Below are positions 21,544 through 31,798 of a stretch of DNA of 64,000 nucleotides, piece by piece. The DNA lies in NCBI GenBank assembly GCA_030512335.1, contig JAULSU010000001.1, forward strand, positions 7,936,001 to 8,000,000, written 5' to 3'. A model generated the notes under the pieces. The model worked only from the letters and a program-made list of their open reading frames with translations. It was not told the origin of the DNA and searched no databases. The position numbers were made by a program, and so were the translations under genes. Numbering within the stretch: position 1 is the first letter of the stretch; every line of letters starts with the position of its first letter. Source of the DNA: Immersiella caudata. Taxonomy: Eukaryota; Ascomycota; Sordariomycetes; Sordariales; Lasiosphaeriaceae.

Positions 21544-21680
21544 AAAAAAGGTGCCCAGCCCCAGGATCGAACTGGAGAGTATGCTGTGCTTTCTACCAGC
21601 CTGACATAGCTCGCTCCTTTCCCCCTTTCCGGGGATCAGAGGTTGGTGCTGCTGAGCCAAGGTGACTGTACTTTTCTGGT
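21544..21680 (-). repeat. Dispersed Pol III-like element, copy B (inverted relative to copy A)
   Basis: On the minus strand it reads CCAGAAAAGTACAG, CACCTTGGCTCAGC (box A-like), GAAAGGGGGAAAGGAGCG, TAGAAAGCACAGCA, CTCTCCAGTTCGATCC (box B-like, closing a CCAG/CTGG T-stem) and ends in TTTTTT. It is homologous over its length to 12743-12890. The anticodon-arm region is missing compared with a real tRNA. Confidence 0.55.
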
Positions 21681-22555
21681 TGGAAGGACACCTCCAAAGG
21701 CTGACCTATTTGGCAGCTCTGGTCCCGTGGGGTCGCCCCGCGTTGACGGTCTCCCTCATGACAAAAAAATCGAGACGCTTATCGCTGCAACAAAACTCTA
21801 TCAATCGCTGGATCAGCAACTACCACAATATCCCCAGGTAGTTTCTAGAGACAGATGGAGCGACGACTGGGAATTAGAAAGCAACTGGTTCGAAATGTTT
21901 TTCTGAAAAATTGGCTGAGCATCAGTTCGTTGAAGTTAGGGGTGATGTTGCAAGCGGTACAAGCATATCGGTTTTTTTGTCATGGGGGAGACGGTGTGGG
22001 TCCAGAGTCCGGGGTCTTGGCGCGTGTGGAGCAGCGCCCCACACTAAACCGCCTTCCCTTCCAAAGCTGTGCGCTCAAGTCTCCTATGACAACATCAGCC
22101 CAACGCGCAACGATATCTCCACAATCAGGGCTTTGCGATGATCCAGACAGCCGGCCCTAGTTTGGGTCATGCACCCCTTGGACCCGCACCCGACGACGTA
22201 CCTCGATTCTCAGCCGCACCTACCTGAAACGGGGGCTCCAACACGGTGGCGTCGCCAGACTGATGTTCGACCGCGCCAACATCCAGTATCGCTCAACCAG
22301 AGAGCGTCAATTGCGACGGGCCTAGAACCTCGATAGACAATGTGGAACGCTGTGGCTGAAAGCTGGGCGCTTGTTCTTCCCAAGAGGCACGATAAATGAG
22401 GGCGATGCCCCCAAGATTCGGCCAAGGGGCTCTTCTCCCCTTCTCAGCTTCCTTCGAGCGCTGCCGCCGAATATATTCGCAATTTTTTCCCTTTCGCTTC
22501 CTTCGCTCGTCCCCAAGTTGTGTTTTTCTTTTCTTTGAACTCAATCGCTCTCAAC
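21681..22555. other. Intergenic region
   Basis: A plus-strand frame at 21643-21906 overlaps copy B and may be repeat-derived. The final 150 bp are a pyrimidine-rich leader of the CFEM gene. Confidence 0.4.
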
Positions 22556-23274
22556 ATGACCCGCACCACCATCAACCCCGTCCTCCTCCTGGTGGCAGCC
22601 ATGGTCCAACTGCAGCTCGCACTGGCCACTGTGGTCTCCATCCGAGAGGAGCCCGCATTCAAGGCCATGCGCGAATGTGCGCGGGACTGTCTCGTCTGGA
22701 ACGGCAGCATCGACCTGTACGGGGAGCTCGGGTGCGTGTATCCCTACCAGAACGAGTGCCTCTGCAGACCAGACCTGGCATCCGCGGCTTCGAAGCATCT
22801 GAGCACATGCGCTTCGACTTATTGCACCGTGGGCCCTGCAAGCGGCGACATCTCGACTGCCATCGGGCTGTACAATTCGTATTGTGTTGCGAATGGGTTC
22901 GATGTTACTGCTGTTGCGGCGGTCGCCCCGAAGACGACGCTGGCGACGCAGACCAACCAAGGTGAGTCCCCCTGTCCCTCGATTTGCACATGCTTAACTG
23001 ACACACCTGGCTATCAGGATCTGGTTCAACAAACACGGCGACAGCAGGCCAGCAACCCGGCAACGGCCAGGCGCAGACAACGGGGCAGAGCGACCCCTCC
23101 GCCACGCCAGGAAGCTCGGGAGGCACCTCCGGGCTCAGCACGGGTGCTATGATCGGTATCATCGCCTCTGTATGCTCGGTCGTCGTCGGTCTTCTCGGTC
23201 TGGCGGTCAAGATCTACTTTGGTCGCAAGAGAGCGAGGCGCGATCAGCATCAGCAGGATAAGCTGGATAATTGA
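22556..23274 (+). CDS. CFEM-domain surface protein with one C-terminal membrane span
   Basis: Two exons, 22556-22961 and 23018-23274 (intron GTGAGT...ATCAG), 220 residues. Residues 1-24 are a signal peptide. Residues 35-105 are a CFEM domain with eight cysteines in the expected order: CARDC, GC, ECLC, STCASTYC and NSYC; CFEM folds bind haem or iron in some fungi. A Ser/Thr/Gly-rich stalk (GSGSTNTATAGQQ..) leads to one span GAMIGIIASVCSVVVGLLGL and a short basic tail KIYFGRKRARRDQ. The protein should therefore be single-pass and cell-surface rather than GPI-anchored. Whether the Asp used for haem coordination is present cannot be decided by eye. Confidence 0.88.
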
Positions 23275-24079
23275 TGGGATGGTAGTGTTGGATAAGGTGG
23301 ATTTCTGTAATGATTCGGGGACTACGGGTGGAAATGGGAGTGCTGGCGTTATTCTTTGTCAATGACATTCCACAACGGTGTAAAGAAGCGGTCAAAAGAG
23401 TTTTTCACGAAGCAATCAAGAGAACAAAGCAAATACATCTTGGTACCCTGTGGCGGGTCTTGGCGCATCAAAGTTCCTTTTTCTCGTTGATAGCCCTGAG
23501 CTGGGGCTGATTCGTCCTAAGCTTCTACTGTCTCTTCCCTCGGCTGAGGTGACAACCTATACATGGCGCTGGCCTGCGCTTCAGTTGCATTAGGCTCTGC
23601 CAGAGGTGGCGGGGGAGGTCGTTCGGGAGGCCGATTGGTGACGTAAACGGATGCCAAGTTGCTGTCCTGCACGGAGCTCTGTGAGGATTAGCTGTTCGCG
23701 GTGCAGAAAGACAAGTCGGTCGATGTGAACACGAGATGCAAACGCAGGGGACACTAGGTGTGGGAATATGCTCTTGGCTTTTGCTGCACTCTCCCAAATC
23801 TTGCTCTCCTCGCTCGACACACCGGCCCAGAAGCTGGCTGCAGGCTGCGTGCTTGGGAAAAAGCGGGGAGAGCTGAAGCGAGCTCGGACTGCCAGGGCAA
23901 GGACTACCGACAACGACAAGAACGACGGCAGCTGCAGGGGCCTTGCAGTGGGTGGAGTTTACAAAAAGCCGGCATCGCAGCACACCACTCTCCTCGCCTG
24001 TCTTTCTGGTGCTCCATTTCAATCGCTTGAGAGATAGGCAGTAGACAAGAAAGTAAAGCAACTGCAGTCGCCATTGACA
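23275..24079. other. Intergenic region
   Basis: 3' flank of the CFEM gene and 5' flank of the GMC relic. No further gene. Confidence 0.45.
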
Positions 24080-25553
24080 ATGACGACCCCGCGCGGCCTT
24101 GACCTCGCCGCCCTCGGCATCCTTTGCAGCCTCCAACAGGTCGCAGGCATCACTGTCGGGAGCGCCCAAACACCACCCCCCCGAGCTGCTACCCAGCAGC
24201 TATGACTTTGTCACTGCCGGCGGCGGCACCTGCGGTCTGACTGTAGCCAACCGTCTCAGCGAGCCTTTTCCCAACAAAACTGCCCGCCTCATCAAACGCG
24301 GCATCCTCGAAGAGCACAAGCAGCGTGTTGACGATCCGCCCGAGACCGTCTTTGGACCGCTGGTCGTGTATCCGGACGGGGACTCGACCTGCAGCCCGCC
24401 CGTGGTCGAGGTCAGGTCAGCAGCTAACAAAACTCGGCATGGAAAGTTCAATGTCGCTGCTACGGCCGAAGTGATCGTATCGGCGAGCGCCTTTCACACC
24501 CCGAATATTTTCCAAAGAAGCGGCATTGCGAATGCCGGGCATCTCGCGGGCGAAGGGATTCCCGTCGTGTTGGACCTGCCCGGGGTCGGGGCAAACCTGC
24601 AGGCCATCCAGGTGTGGGTTTGGCCTGGAAATATCGAAACGCATCCTCTGCATCACCTCTCCCCATCGATATGACCGACCCAGTTTTCCAAGCCACCTCG
24701 ACGGCCGAGTTCAACGCTGTTCCCGCGATAAGGTCCTAAAACCCTCGGCCTCGGGAACACCCCGCTCTATCTGTCCCTCGTCAACATGACTTCGGACAGC
24801 TCCATCGTCGACGCTATCCGGCTTCTCGCCAACAGCACCGGCACCAGATACCTCCCCGATTCTTACGAAGCCTGTTTGGTAGTAGGCTATCGCACGCAGC
24901 TCGAAACCCTGGCCGACCTTCAACCTTCACCAGAACACCAAGTCCCCGAGTCTCGAGAGCATGTACGCCACCGGCAGAAACATCCCCCTAATCCACATGC
25001 ACCCCCCTGAGTCGGGGGACGGTCCGACTCCCCCCGGCTTACTACCACGGGTCCGACGCCCACTTGCTAGATCTTCCCGAGATCGAATACCGCGCGCTGC
25101 CGAACCCCCTTGACCTGGAGATAAATCTCGCTCTCGTGCGCTACTTCCGGTGCATGTTCAACACGCCGACTCTGCAGGCGCTTGGTCCCCTCCAGACACA
25201 ACCTGGGCTAGCGGTATGTGATGATGAGGAGAAGCTGAAGACGTGGATCCGCGAGACTATCTGGATGAGCTGCATGCACGGGTGCTCCACCGCGGTCATG
25301 ATGCCAAAGGCCAAAGGCGGGGTGGTTGGGCTGGAACTGAAAGTTCATGGGGCGAGTGGGCATCGGGTGGTGGATGAGTGTTTTGCCTATTATTCCGAGC
25401 GCCTATTTGACGAGTACCGCATATGGTGTTGCTGGGAAGGTTTGTGTTTGTTCTCTCTTTATGATGGATTGACGCTAACGGGTTGCGTTGCAGACTGCGG
25501 ATATCATCATTCGGCACTGGCGCAAGGTACATTATGAGCAACGGGCACCATGA
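24080..25553 (+). pseudogene. Decayed GMC (glucose-methanol-choline) oxidoreductase
   Basis: Pieces of a GMC flavoenzyme (aryl-alcohol oxidase type) lie in order but in different frames. They are: an N-terminal leader from ATG 24080; the FAD-binding SYDFVTAGGGTCGLTVANRL near 24200; SASAFHTPNIFQRSGIANAG and PVVLDLPGVGANLQ near 24480-24600; LYLSLVNMTSDSSIVDAIRL near 24770; LDLPEIEYRALPNPLDLEIN near 25070; and the C-terminal SCMHGCSTAVMMPKAKGGVV near 25270, where His would be the catalytic base. A last intron (25440-25493, GTTTGT...TTGCAG) and exon ending ADIIIRHWRKVHYEQRAP at 25553 are intact. About 200 residues between the FAD site and the middle are missing, and several frameshifts and a TAG after AATQQL break the gene. 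Not functional. Confidence 0.85.
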
Positions 25554-26182
25554 CCATGGTCTCGAACCATCGCTTATGAATCTCTTCAGTGGAAGGGAGG
25601 CGGTCTACGTCCAGATGCGACCATCTACCATCTGTCCTTTCCCAAGTGTTGAGCTAGACCCGCGTGTGTTTCCGCCCTTCTCCTCTGCCTCTGTCTATGT
25701 CCATCTCTATAACGAAGCTCACAGGGCTTTCCGGTCTGGCTGAGTGGGGATAAAAGGGTCGTGAAGGGTAACTCCTGGAAAAGGATTCCTTGTTCCACCA
25801 AATCTGTCAGTGGGGATACAATTGCCAAGTATCTGAGCCCCTGGCTCGATGTAACGCCTCAATTTTGCCAACGTCACAGCGCATAAGCATAAAGTTCACT
25901 TTCAGGGTCCCAGCCACCAATGACGATCTTGCGTCCGACTAGCGCTCCCACATTCACGTTGCCGATGCTCCGGGACATGGGCCGAATCGAGAAACGGTCC
26001 GAAGCTGACAACGGCTGCAGGCGCGTTGGGGGCGCGTCCATTCAGGGGCGCAGTGCGATGACCCCTGGACGCTGCTAGACAAACAAAAACGTTGCCATGT
26101 CCTCGCCGTCAACCTTTGTCAGACACCCATCGTACTTTGTTACCCACAAGGGCTCGCTCGAGCCCGTCCACTCGTTCAAGCC
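25554..26182. other. Intergenic region
   Basis: Promoter of the next gene. No motif recognised. Confidence 0.45.
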
Positions 26183-27292
26183 ATGGTGGCTCCTGTCCTT
26201 CTTTTGGCATGGTTGCTCCCAGCAGCTGAAGCAATTCCCCAATCGACGGGATGCAGCGGAAACTGCTTCAAGGCACTGCAGCACCCGACTCGCGCCGCGG
26301 AAGCATCTTCGCTCTGCTCATCCATTCTTGAGACAATCCTCGCGCCGACCGCTACGTCCGATCTCCCGACTTGGGCGTCGCAAGGCTGTCATGGCCCGCT
26401 CGGTCCTGTGCTCAAGCTGAGCAAAGCGTGTTCGCGCTATCTGACAACCAGTTCCAGTCCATCTTTAAGCCCTTCTTCAACGTCATGGGCGTCCGAATCA
26501 ACGGCGATATCGACTTGCCCGGTGCACTCTACCGAAACCATCACCGAAACCGTCACAGGATCAGCTTCCGTCTTCCCATCGAGCTGTCCGGCCCCCTCGA
26601 TCGAAACCACCACCGAAACCATCACAGGATCAGCTTCCGCACTCCCCTCCAGCTGTCCCGCCGCCTCGACCATCACCCTCCCCGAAGTCACAATCACCGC
26701 GTCCGCCTCCGTCGTCATAACAACCTCAACCACCACCACCACCACCACTACCACCTCAACCACCACCCTATTCACCCCAGTCTCCTCAACCTGCGCCCAA
26801 CTCCTCTCTAACCCCTCCTTCCAAAACCCCTCCCGCGCACTCTTCCCCTGGATCGGCACCCAAAATCCCGGCGGTCCCTCCTCCGGGGCCGCCCTCATCG
26901 AAGATCCCACAACCTCCACAATCTCCCTCGTCGTTCGCGCCGTGCGCGGTACCACATCTGAGACCGAGAACCCTTTTGTGCGAATGACGCAGGGCATATC
27001 TCTCTGTGCGGGGACGTATGCGGTTAGAAGCAGGGCTCAGAATCGAGAAAGCATAACGACGTCGCCGGGGGGATGGGTGCTTAGGGGGAACTTGAGGACT
27101 GGTGGGAGCACGTATACGACGGAGGTGCAGATTGGGGCCGAGACGGCGGGGGTGTGGGTTGTTAGGGAGGGAGTGACGAGGTGGAATTTGGGGGTTGGGA
27201 CGGGGGAGTTTTGGGTGGATATCGTGCCGGTGGCGCCGTGGGATGGGGATGCGACGGTTTGGGTTGATTGGATTGAGTTGGTTAGAGTTTAG
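26183..27292 (+). CDS. Secreted Ser/Thr-rich protein with C-terminal CBM-like beta-sandwich
   Basis: Intronless, 369 residues. Signal peptide 1-17 (MVAPVLLLAWLLPAAEA). Residues 18-90 carry cysteines (GCSGNCFKAL, SSLCSSIL, SQGCHG, KACSRYL) in an arrangement common to fungal cell-surface proteins. Residues 95-205 are a Ser/Thr/Pro linker likely to be O-glycosylated, with a near-duplicated STETITETVTGSASVFPSSC / SIETTTETITGSASALPSSC and a T-run coded by CAN-rich codons. Residues 210-369 look like a jelly-roll: a single cysteine near TCAQLLSNPSFQNPS, then YAVRSRAQNRE and DATVWVDWIELVRV, the pattern of CBM4/9- and CBM6-like modules. No enzyme motif. Probably a wall or matrix binding protein. Confidence 0.7.
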   Translation: MVAPVLLLAWLLPAAEAIPQSTGCSGNCFKALQHPTRAAEASSLCSSILETILAPTATSDLPTWASQGCHGPLGPVLKLSKACSRYLTTSSSPSLSPSSTSWASESTAISTCPVHSTETITETVTGSASVFPSSCPAPSIETTTETITGSASALPSSCPAASTITLPEVTITASASVVITTSTTTTTTTTTSTTTLFTPVSSTCAQLLSNPSFQNPSRALFPWIGTQNPGGPSSGAALIEDPTTSTISLVVRAVRGTTSETENPFVRMTQGISLCAGTYAVRSRAQNRESITTSPGGWVLRGNLRTGGSTYTTEVQIGAETAGVWVVREGVTRWNLGVGTGEFWVDIVPVAPWDGDATVWVDWIELVRV

Positions 27293-27307
27293 GGGGATAA
27301 ATGGAGA

Positions 27308-27327
27308 GGGGGGGGGGGGGGGGGGGG
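27308..27327. repeat. Run of 20 G
   Basis: Twenty consecutive G just after the stop codon of the preceding gene. It could form a G-quadruplex or be a sequencing-difficult tract. Confidence 0.9.
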
Positions 27328-27636
27328 TTGAGTTGCTGTATCTACACAGATCAGGTGACTTCCAAAAGAACCCCTGGCTGGATTCATAAGTGTGTGTGAG
27401 AGAAAATTGTCTGTCTAGATGAGGATGGTCGTTACCAAGCTAATTAAGATTGACACATGGAGAGATTCATCTCTGGACCAACAAAGGCCCTCAGCCACGC
27501 CAGCACCATGACAACCTTTCATCCTCTCACAAAGCCGCTGAACCAACAATGGGATTCTCCAAAATCCTCTACATTAGCACCCATATCAGCACAGCCCCAT
27601 CCAATATTTCTCCGCCTCCGAATCTAAACCTCAGTC

Positions 27637-30600
27637 CTAAGGCAACGCAACCGTAACATTACCCCCAGGCCTCCCAAACATCGCAACAACCATCCTCGCA
27701 CCCTCAACCCGCACATAACTCACCAAAATCTCATACGTCCCACGTCCATCAAACTCACGCATCGCCTCAACCACTACATCTCCAACCCGCGTAACAACAA
27801 GCTGCTCCGCAAACCCCGGTCCAAGCAGCGTGCCCCTCGCATCCCCTGGCGTAACCTTCACGCTGGCCCTCGCCCGTCCCCCGTTGCCAACACCCAGGTT
27901 CTGCACGGAGACCTTTGTCCCAGAGGGTGCCAGTCCGGCCGTGACGAAAATGGTTTGGTGCGCTTCGCGAAGGATGCATGTTTCCTGCGCGCCGCATGTT
28001 TCGTTCCCAGTTCCCGCTCCGCGGCCGCAGTTGGTCGTGCAGAGACGGAAGCGCGCGTGCAGGTGATACTCCCCGTCGAAGCGTACCAGGTCAGGCGGGA
28101 CAGCGGTTTCGTAAAAGTGGTCGCCGGCTACGGTGTCGCCGTGCGTGCCGTCGTCCCAGAGTGGTAGTGTGATGGTGGTTGTGGGCGGGGTGGCGCGGTC
28201 CGGACCGAGGACCTGGGCGGCGGCGGCGCGGGGCCCGAGGGTATCGCCTGCGAGGGTGGTGGAGGTGGGGGCGTTGGCGTTTAGGGTTAGGTTGGAGGTG
28301 CTTGCTAGGGGGCGGGTGATGGTGACGGTGGCGTTGACGGAGGAGAAGCCGCATGGAGGGCGGTGGGTGATGGGCAAGCGGAAGGTTGGGTGCAGGTCCT
28401 CGAGCGTGTAGGTGTTGTTGCGGTAGAGCCAGGGCTTGACCTTGGCGCGGCCGCGGGTGAGGACGGTGACGAAGTAGCGTTGGCGCGAGGCGAGGGATGC
28501 CCCGACAGCGATCACGGCCGGGTGTCTTGTGTCGTTGTTATAAGTAGCCTGCACCGAGGAGCGGCGCGAGTCTGCAGGGAAGAGCGGGTGGGGAGGGAAG
28601 GGAACGTCAGGGGGCTGCTGGATCTCAGCGGGCCAGGAAACAAAGGACGAGTTGGCGGAGTAGATGTGGGTGTATTCCTTGCTGCTCTGTCCAGGGCCGG
28701 CGCCCGCGCACTTGAGGATGTCGGTGGCACCGGGAATAGTTGTGCCACGGGTGTCACTGACGATGCTCTTGATGAGACGTGCGCACAGGATCTCGGCGAG
28801 GCGGGCATCGTACGTTTGCGCAGATTTGGCAAACTGCGAGCTGTACACCAGCAGATCGTACTGCTTGACGTCCCGCAGCAGCGAGTCGAACTCGGTGGCG
28901 TTGGTGGCCATGGTGACATTGCCGAGAATGCCGCGGCCTGTCATCTGCGCGAGACCGTCGGCATAGACAGATGACTGAGTATCAAATGAGTCGAGGAGGT
29001 TGAGTGGTTGGTCTTCGTAGTACAGGATGTGGCGGCAGTCGTTGGGACCACCACAAAGGACCGAAAGCTCGGCGCGGAAGAGCTCCAGGCCGTCCGAAGC
29101 GTTGACGAACGATCGTGGTGTAAAGCCGTTGACAAACGAGGTTACGGGCCGCACCACCCGCGCCGTCCAGTCACCATCTGTCTCGCCAAAGTAGGGCGTC
29201 TTGATACGCACAATGTGCCACGAGGGGCCGACCTTGGACGTGACGTCCGGCGCGTTGAGGTCCAGCACGCTGCCCGAGGGCGTGGTGATGGCTAGACGCA
29301 GTGGTGACGTCTCGTTGTCCCAACCCAAGATGAAGGTGACCTTCTCGTCGCCAACAGCGCGGTGGACGGTCGGTGCCGAGACCAATTCGTTTGCCTCCAA
29401 AACATCGAGCGGGTCTTCGCCAACGAAGCTGTCAAAGATGTTGGCGAAGCAAAAGACAAAAAACTTTTTGAGCTCGAGATCGTCAGGTGTGCTAATGTAG
29501 ATGCCGCCCTGGCGCTCGGCCAGCTGGCTCATCTTGGGCCCGTTGAGCGTCAAAGACGTGCCCAGGCCGATGGAGCACACGTGGGTGGCATCGCCCAGCG
29601 GCCCGTAAGCGTCGCGAATCATGGGCGCCCTGTTTTCTTCGCCGTCCGTCATCAGCAGGATGGCCTTGCGCTCCTCGGCTCCACTGGCCACCAGAGCCTG
29701 CCCCTTGATCAGCCCATCGCCAATGCTGGTCATGCCGTCGGCAGTCAGCCTCGCCAGCGCTGCCGCCAACACGCCCGGCGCCGCAGCGGGGTCGGTCAGG
29801 GGCATGTCCGGGCTGCTGCTGGCTTGGGTCGAGAAGGATACCATGCCGATCTTGTGGCCGCCCGTCTCGTCGACCAGGTCCGCAAACATAGCCGCAGCCG
29901 ACTTTGCCGCGTCGAGTCGGGTTGACGTCGACCCGGTCGACCCCGGCAGTGCCATGCTCCCGGACCGGTCCAGCACGATGGCAACATCGGTCGGCTGCAG
30001 CGTGCGCCAGTTGTCCTGGATCTCGTCAAACACATGGTGGTAAGAGTAGAAGATGGGGTCGTTGGGGCTCCACGCGGCACAACCCATATCGGGACGCCCC
30101 CCGGAGCACCTGCCAGAGGCCCCTGCCTCCGCGCTTGCCGACGCCACAAAGCCGTGGTTGTCGTTGTGCCACCTGATCAGCGCCCACCCCAGCGCGCTAG
30201 CCGATCGGAACGTGTTGAGCATCCCGTCCGGCGGTGCCAGCCACTCGGGCGGGATGGCCTGGCAGTCGGTGCAGGCCGTGCCACGCGGCCGCCCCTGGTA
30301 GCCTGGCGGGATGGGCTTCTCCGGCCCGGGCTCCCATACCTGCACGCGCGGTGACCCGACCGATGCCAGGTACGAGTTGTATCCCTGCAGGAACTGCTTG
30401 TGGAAGCCAAAGAAGCGGTTGCCAAAGTTGTCCGGGCCGCGGTCCGGGTTGGCGCAGTGCCAGTTGAGGTGGAACTGCCGCATGTCCTGCAAGCCCGGAT
30501 CCGACCCTCCGCACGCCCACGGCTGCTGGAAGAAGCCGTTGACGCTTGCCACCGACTGCTGCATCCAGAGCAGTGTGTCCTGCTCGTGCAGCGGGTCTGC

Positions 30601-30648
30601 CCATGACACAGTGATGGAGAGGAAGATGGGGAAAATGAAGGAATACAT
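27637..30648 (-). CDS. Secreted fusion of a tyrosinase-like copper domain and a von Willebrand factor A domain
   Basis: Intronless, 1003 residues. Signal peptide 1-17 (MYSFIFPIFLSITVSWA). Residues 25-215 resemble the tyrosinase/hemocyanin fold: candidate CuA ligands H60, H64 (FHLNWH) and H83 (FGFHKQFLQGYN), and CuB ligands H161 and H165 (RWHNDNHG) plus the HH pair 204-205 in SPNDPIFYSYHHVFDEIQDN, the hallmark of tyrosinase CuB. Residues 220-405 are a vWA domain with a complete MIDAS: DRSGSM (D227, S229, S231), T307 in DGMTSIGDGL, D335 in LLMTDGEEN. A long region follows with many NxT/S sites. Around residue 815 is LWDDGTHGDTVAGDHFYE, like the beta-sandwich repeats found after vWA domains in CLCA-type proteins and bacterial choice-of-anchor proteins. 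There is no C-terminal membrane span or GPI signal. Possible roles are oxidation of extracellular phenols or a protein-binding copper protein; activity is inferred. Fold assignment by motif only. Confidence 0.8.
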   Translation of the reverse strand: MYSFIFPIFLSITVSWADPLHEQDTLLWMQQSVASVNGFFQQPWACGGSDPGLQDMRQFHLNWHCANPDRGPDNFGNRFFGFHKQFLQGYNSYLASVGSPRVQVWEPGPEKPIPPGYQGRPRGTACTDCQAIPPEWLAPPDGMLNTFRSASALGWALIRWHNDNHGFVASASAEAGASGRCSGGRPDMGCAAWSPNDPIFYSYHHVFDEIQDNWRTLQPTDVAIVLDRSGSMALPGSTGSTSTRLDAAKSAAAMFADLVDETGGHKIGMVSFSTQASSSPDMPLTDPAAAPGVLAAALARLTADGMTSIGDGLIKGQALVASGAEERKAILLMTDGEENRAPMIRDAYGPLGDATHVCSIGLGTSLTLNGPKMSQLAERQGGIYISTPDDLELKKFFVFCFANIFDSFVGEDPLDVLEANELVSAPTVHRAVGDEKVTFILGWDNETSPLRLAITTPSGSVLDLNAPDVTSKVGPSWHIVRIKTPYFGETDGDWTARVVRPVTSFVNGFTPRSFVNASDGLELFRAELSVLCGGPNDCRHILYYEDQPLNLLDSFDTQSSVYADGLAQMTGRGILGNVTMATNATEFDSLLRDVKQYDLLVYSSQFAKSAQTYDARLAEILCARLIKSIVSDTRGTTIPGATDILKCAGAGPGQSSKEYTHIYSANSSFVSWPAEIQQPPDVPFPPHPLFPADSRRSSVQATYNNDTRHPAVIAVGASLASRQRYFVTVLTRGRAKVKPWLYRNNTYTLEDLHPTFRLPITHRPPCGFSSVNATVTITRPLASTSNLTLNANAPTSTTLAGDTLGPRAAAAQVLGPDRATPPTTTITLPLWDDGTHGDTVAGDHFYETAVPPDLVRFDGEYHLHARFRLCTTNCGRGAGTGNETCGAQETCILREAHQTIFVTAGLAPSGTKVSVQNLGVGNGGRARASVKVTPGDARGTLLGPGFAEQLVVTRVGDVVVEAMREFDGRGTYEILVSYVRVEGARMVVAMFGRPGGNVTVALP

Positions 30649-31355
30649 TGTTTCTGGGAGGAATGTGGCGAGAAATGATCATAGCCAGCCGACCCTGGTT
30701 AGGTAGTGACGGCACCTAGTAGTTGCAGAGATCGGGATTTGTTCCGCCCAACATTTATACCTGTTTTTTTCTCTGTGCTAGGCGAGTGGAAATCTCTGAG
30801 CTCTCGAGCTCTGCTGCACACCCAGCGGCAGCCTCGCTTCTGCGGAATCATGACGAATGGGCTGCTGCCGTGCAGCGATGGGGGTGAGGTCGCAGCCGGT
30901 GCAGAATGTGATTATCAGGAAAACGCGTCACCGGTTCGATGTCGCGAAGATGAGCCGCTCATTTGCTGGGTTTCTCCGCGAGGCGTTGTCGCCAAGACCG
31001 TCGTGGATGTGCTCCCCGCGCCCTCATGGCCGTGGAGGTTGCGTCGATTGGGGTGAAGTGGGTTGCACAGCCCATTCAACAGACTGCACTGTAGAGTACT
31101 GTAGAGAGGCAGAAAGTTGCAGGTGGGAGAGAAACCCCAATTGCAGGAGGACGTCTGCTGTGAAGTGGGTGCTAGTCATGGGACCCGCCGGGTCCAAGCG
31201 CCCAACGCACAACTGGCTGGCGTTAGCTGCCAGACTGCCGAATGTTCTCTCACAGCGGTCGTGGGCAGTTATTGACATGACAAATTTGGAGGGTACAGGT
31301 ACCCGAAGTTTACAATACAAACAGTCAGAGGCACATACGTCTAGTCCAGAGTCAC
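30649..31355. other. Intergenic region
   Basis: Promoter of the fusion gene. No other gene seen. Confidence 0.45.
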
Positions 31356-31798
31356 CTACATGCGCTTTCCAACACAGACTTCTTTGTCCTTGCCGCGTAC
31401 CTTCTCATTATCCCGCTCGATGCCGGTACCATCGCTCGGAGTGGCAGATATTGCCAAGGCATTGAAAGCAGCCGAGAGACCGGCAATCTTATCTCCGTCA
31501 CCGCCAGACCTCCAACCACTAGAAGGCTGCGAACGCTTGTTGCACGCCTTGTGGAGGAAGTCGAGTAAGAAATCGGTAAAGGCTGGCCCGTACAAGTTGC
31601 GAGCGTTGTACGATGCTTTGGCCTTGGAAACCTTGGAATTTTTGACCGCGAGCAGCATAGCGAGCATCTTTCCGATGCATGACAACCTTCGCCATGATGG
31701 AAACTGATGAAATCAGCCACGCACTTCGACAAGAGGTGGAATCAGAGAGCCCATACTTACTGTTTTGTCATGTCGCGCTACTCTAGAAACAACTGTGA
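31356..31798 (-). CDS. Uncertain small gene, 3' exons only
   Basis: The last exon 31356-31703 is 116 codons with a strongly coding-like composition (KMLAMLLAVKNSKVSKAKAS, YGPAFTDFLLDFLHKAC, GTGIERDNEKVRGKDKEV). It joins in phase to 31761-31798 (TVVSRVARHDKT) through a good intron (GTAAGT...ATCAG). Upstream, 31940-32023 reads NVAILASTSANISTLFALVL before a GTAAGT donor, and 32307-32360 ends at a GTGAGT donor, so more exons are likely. I could not connect all of them in one frame, and no start codon is secure. No family recognised. Confidence 0.35.
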
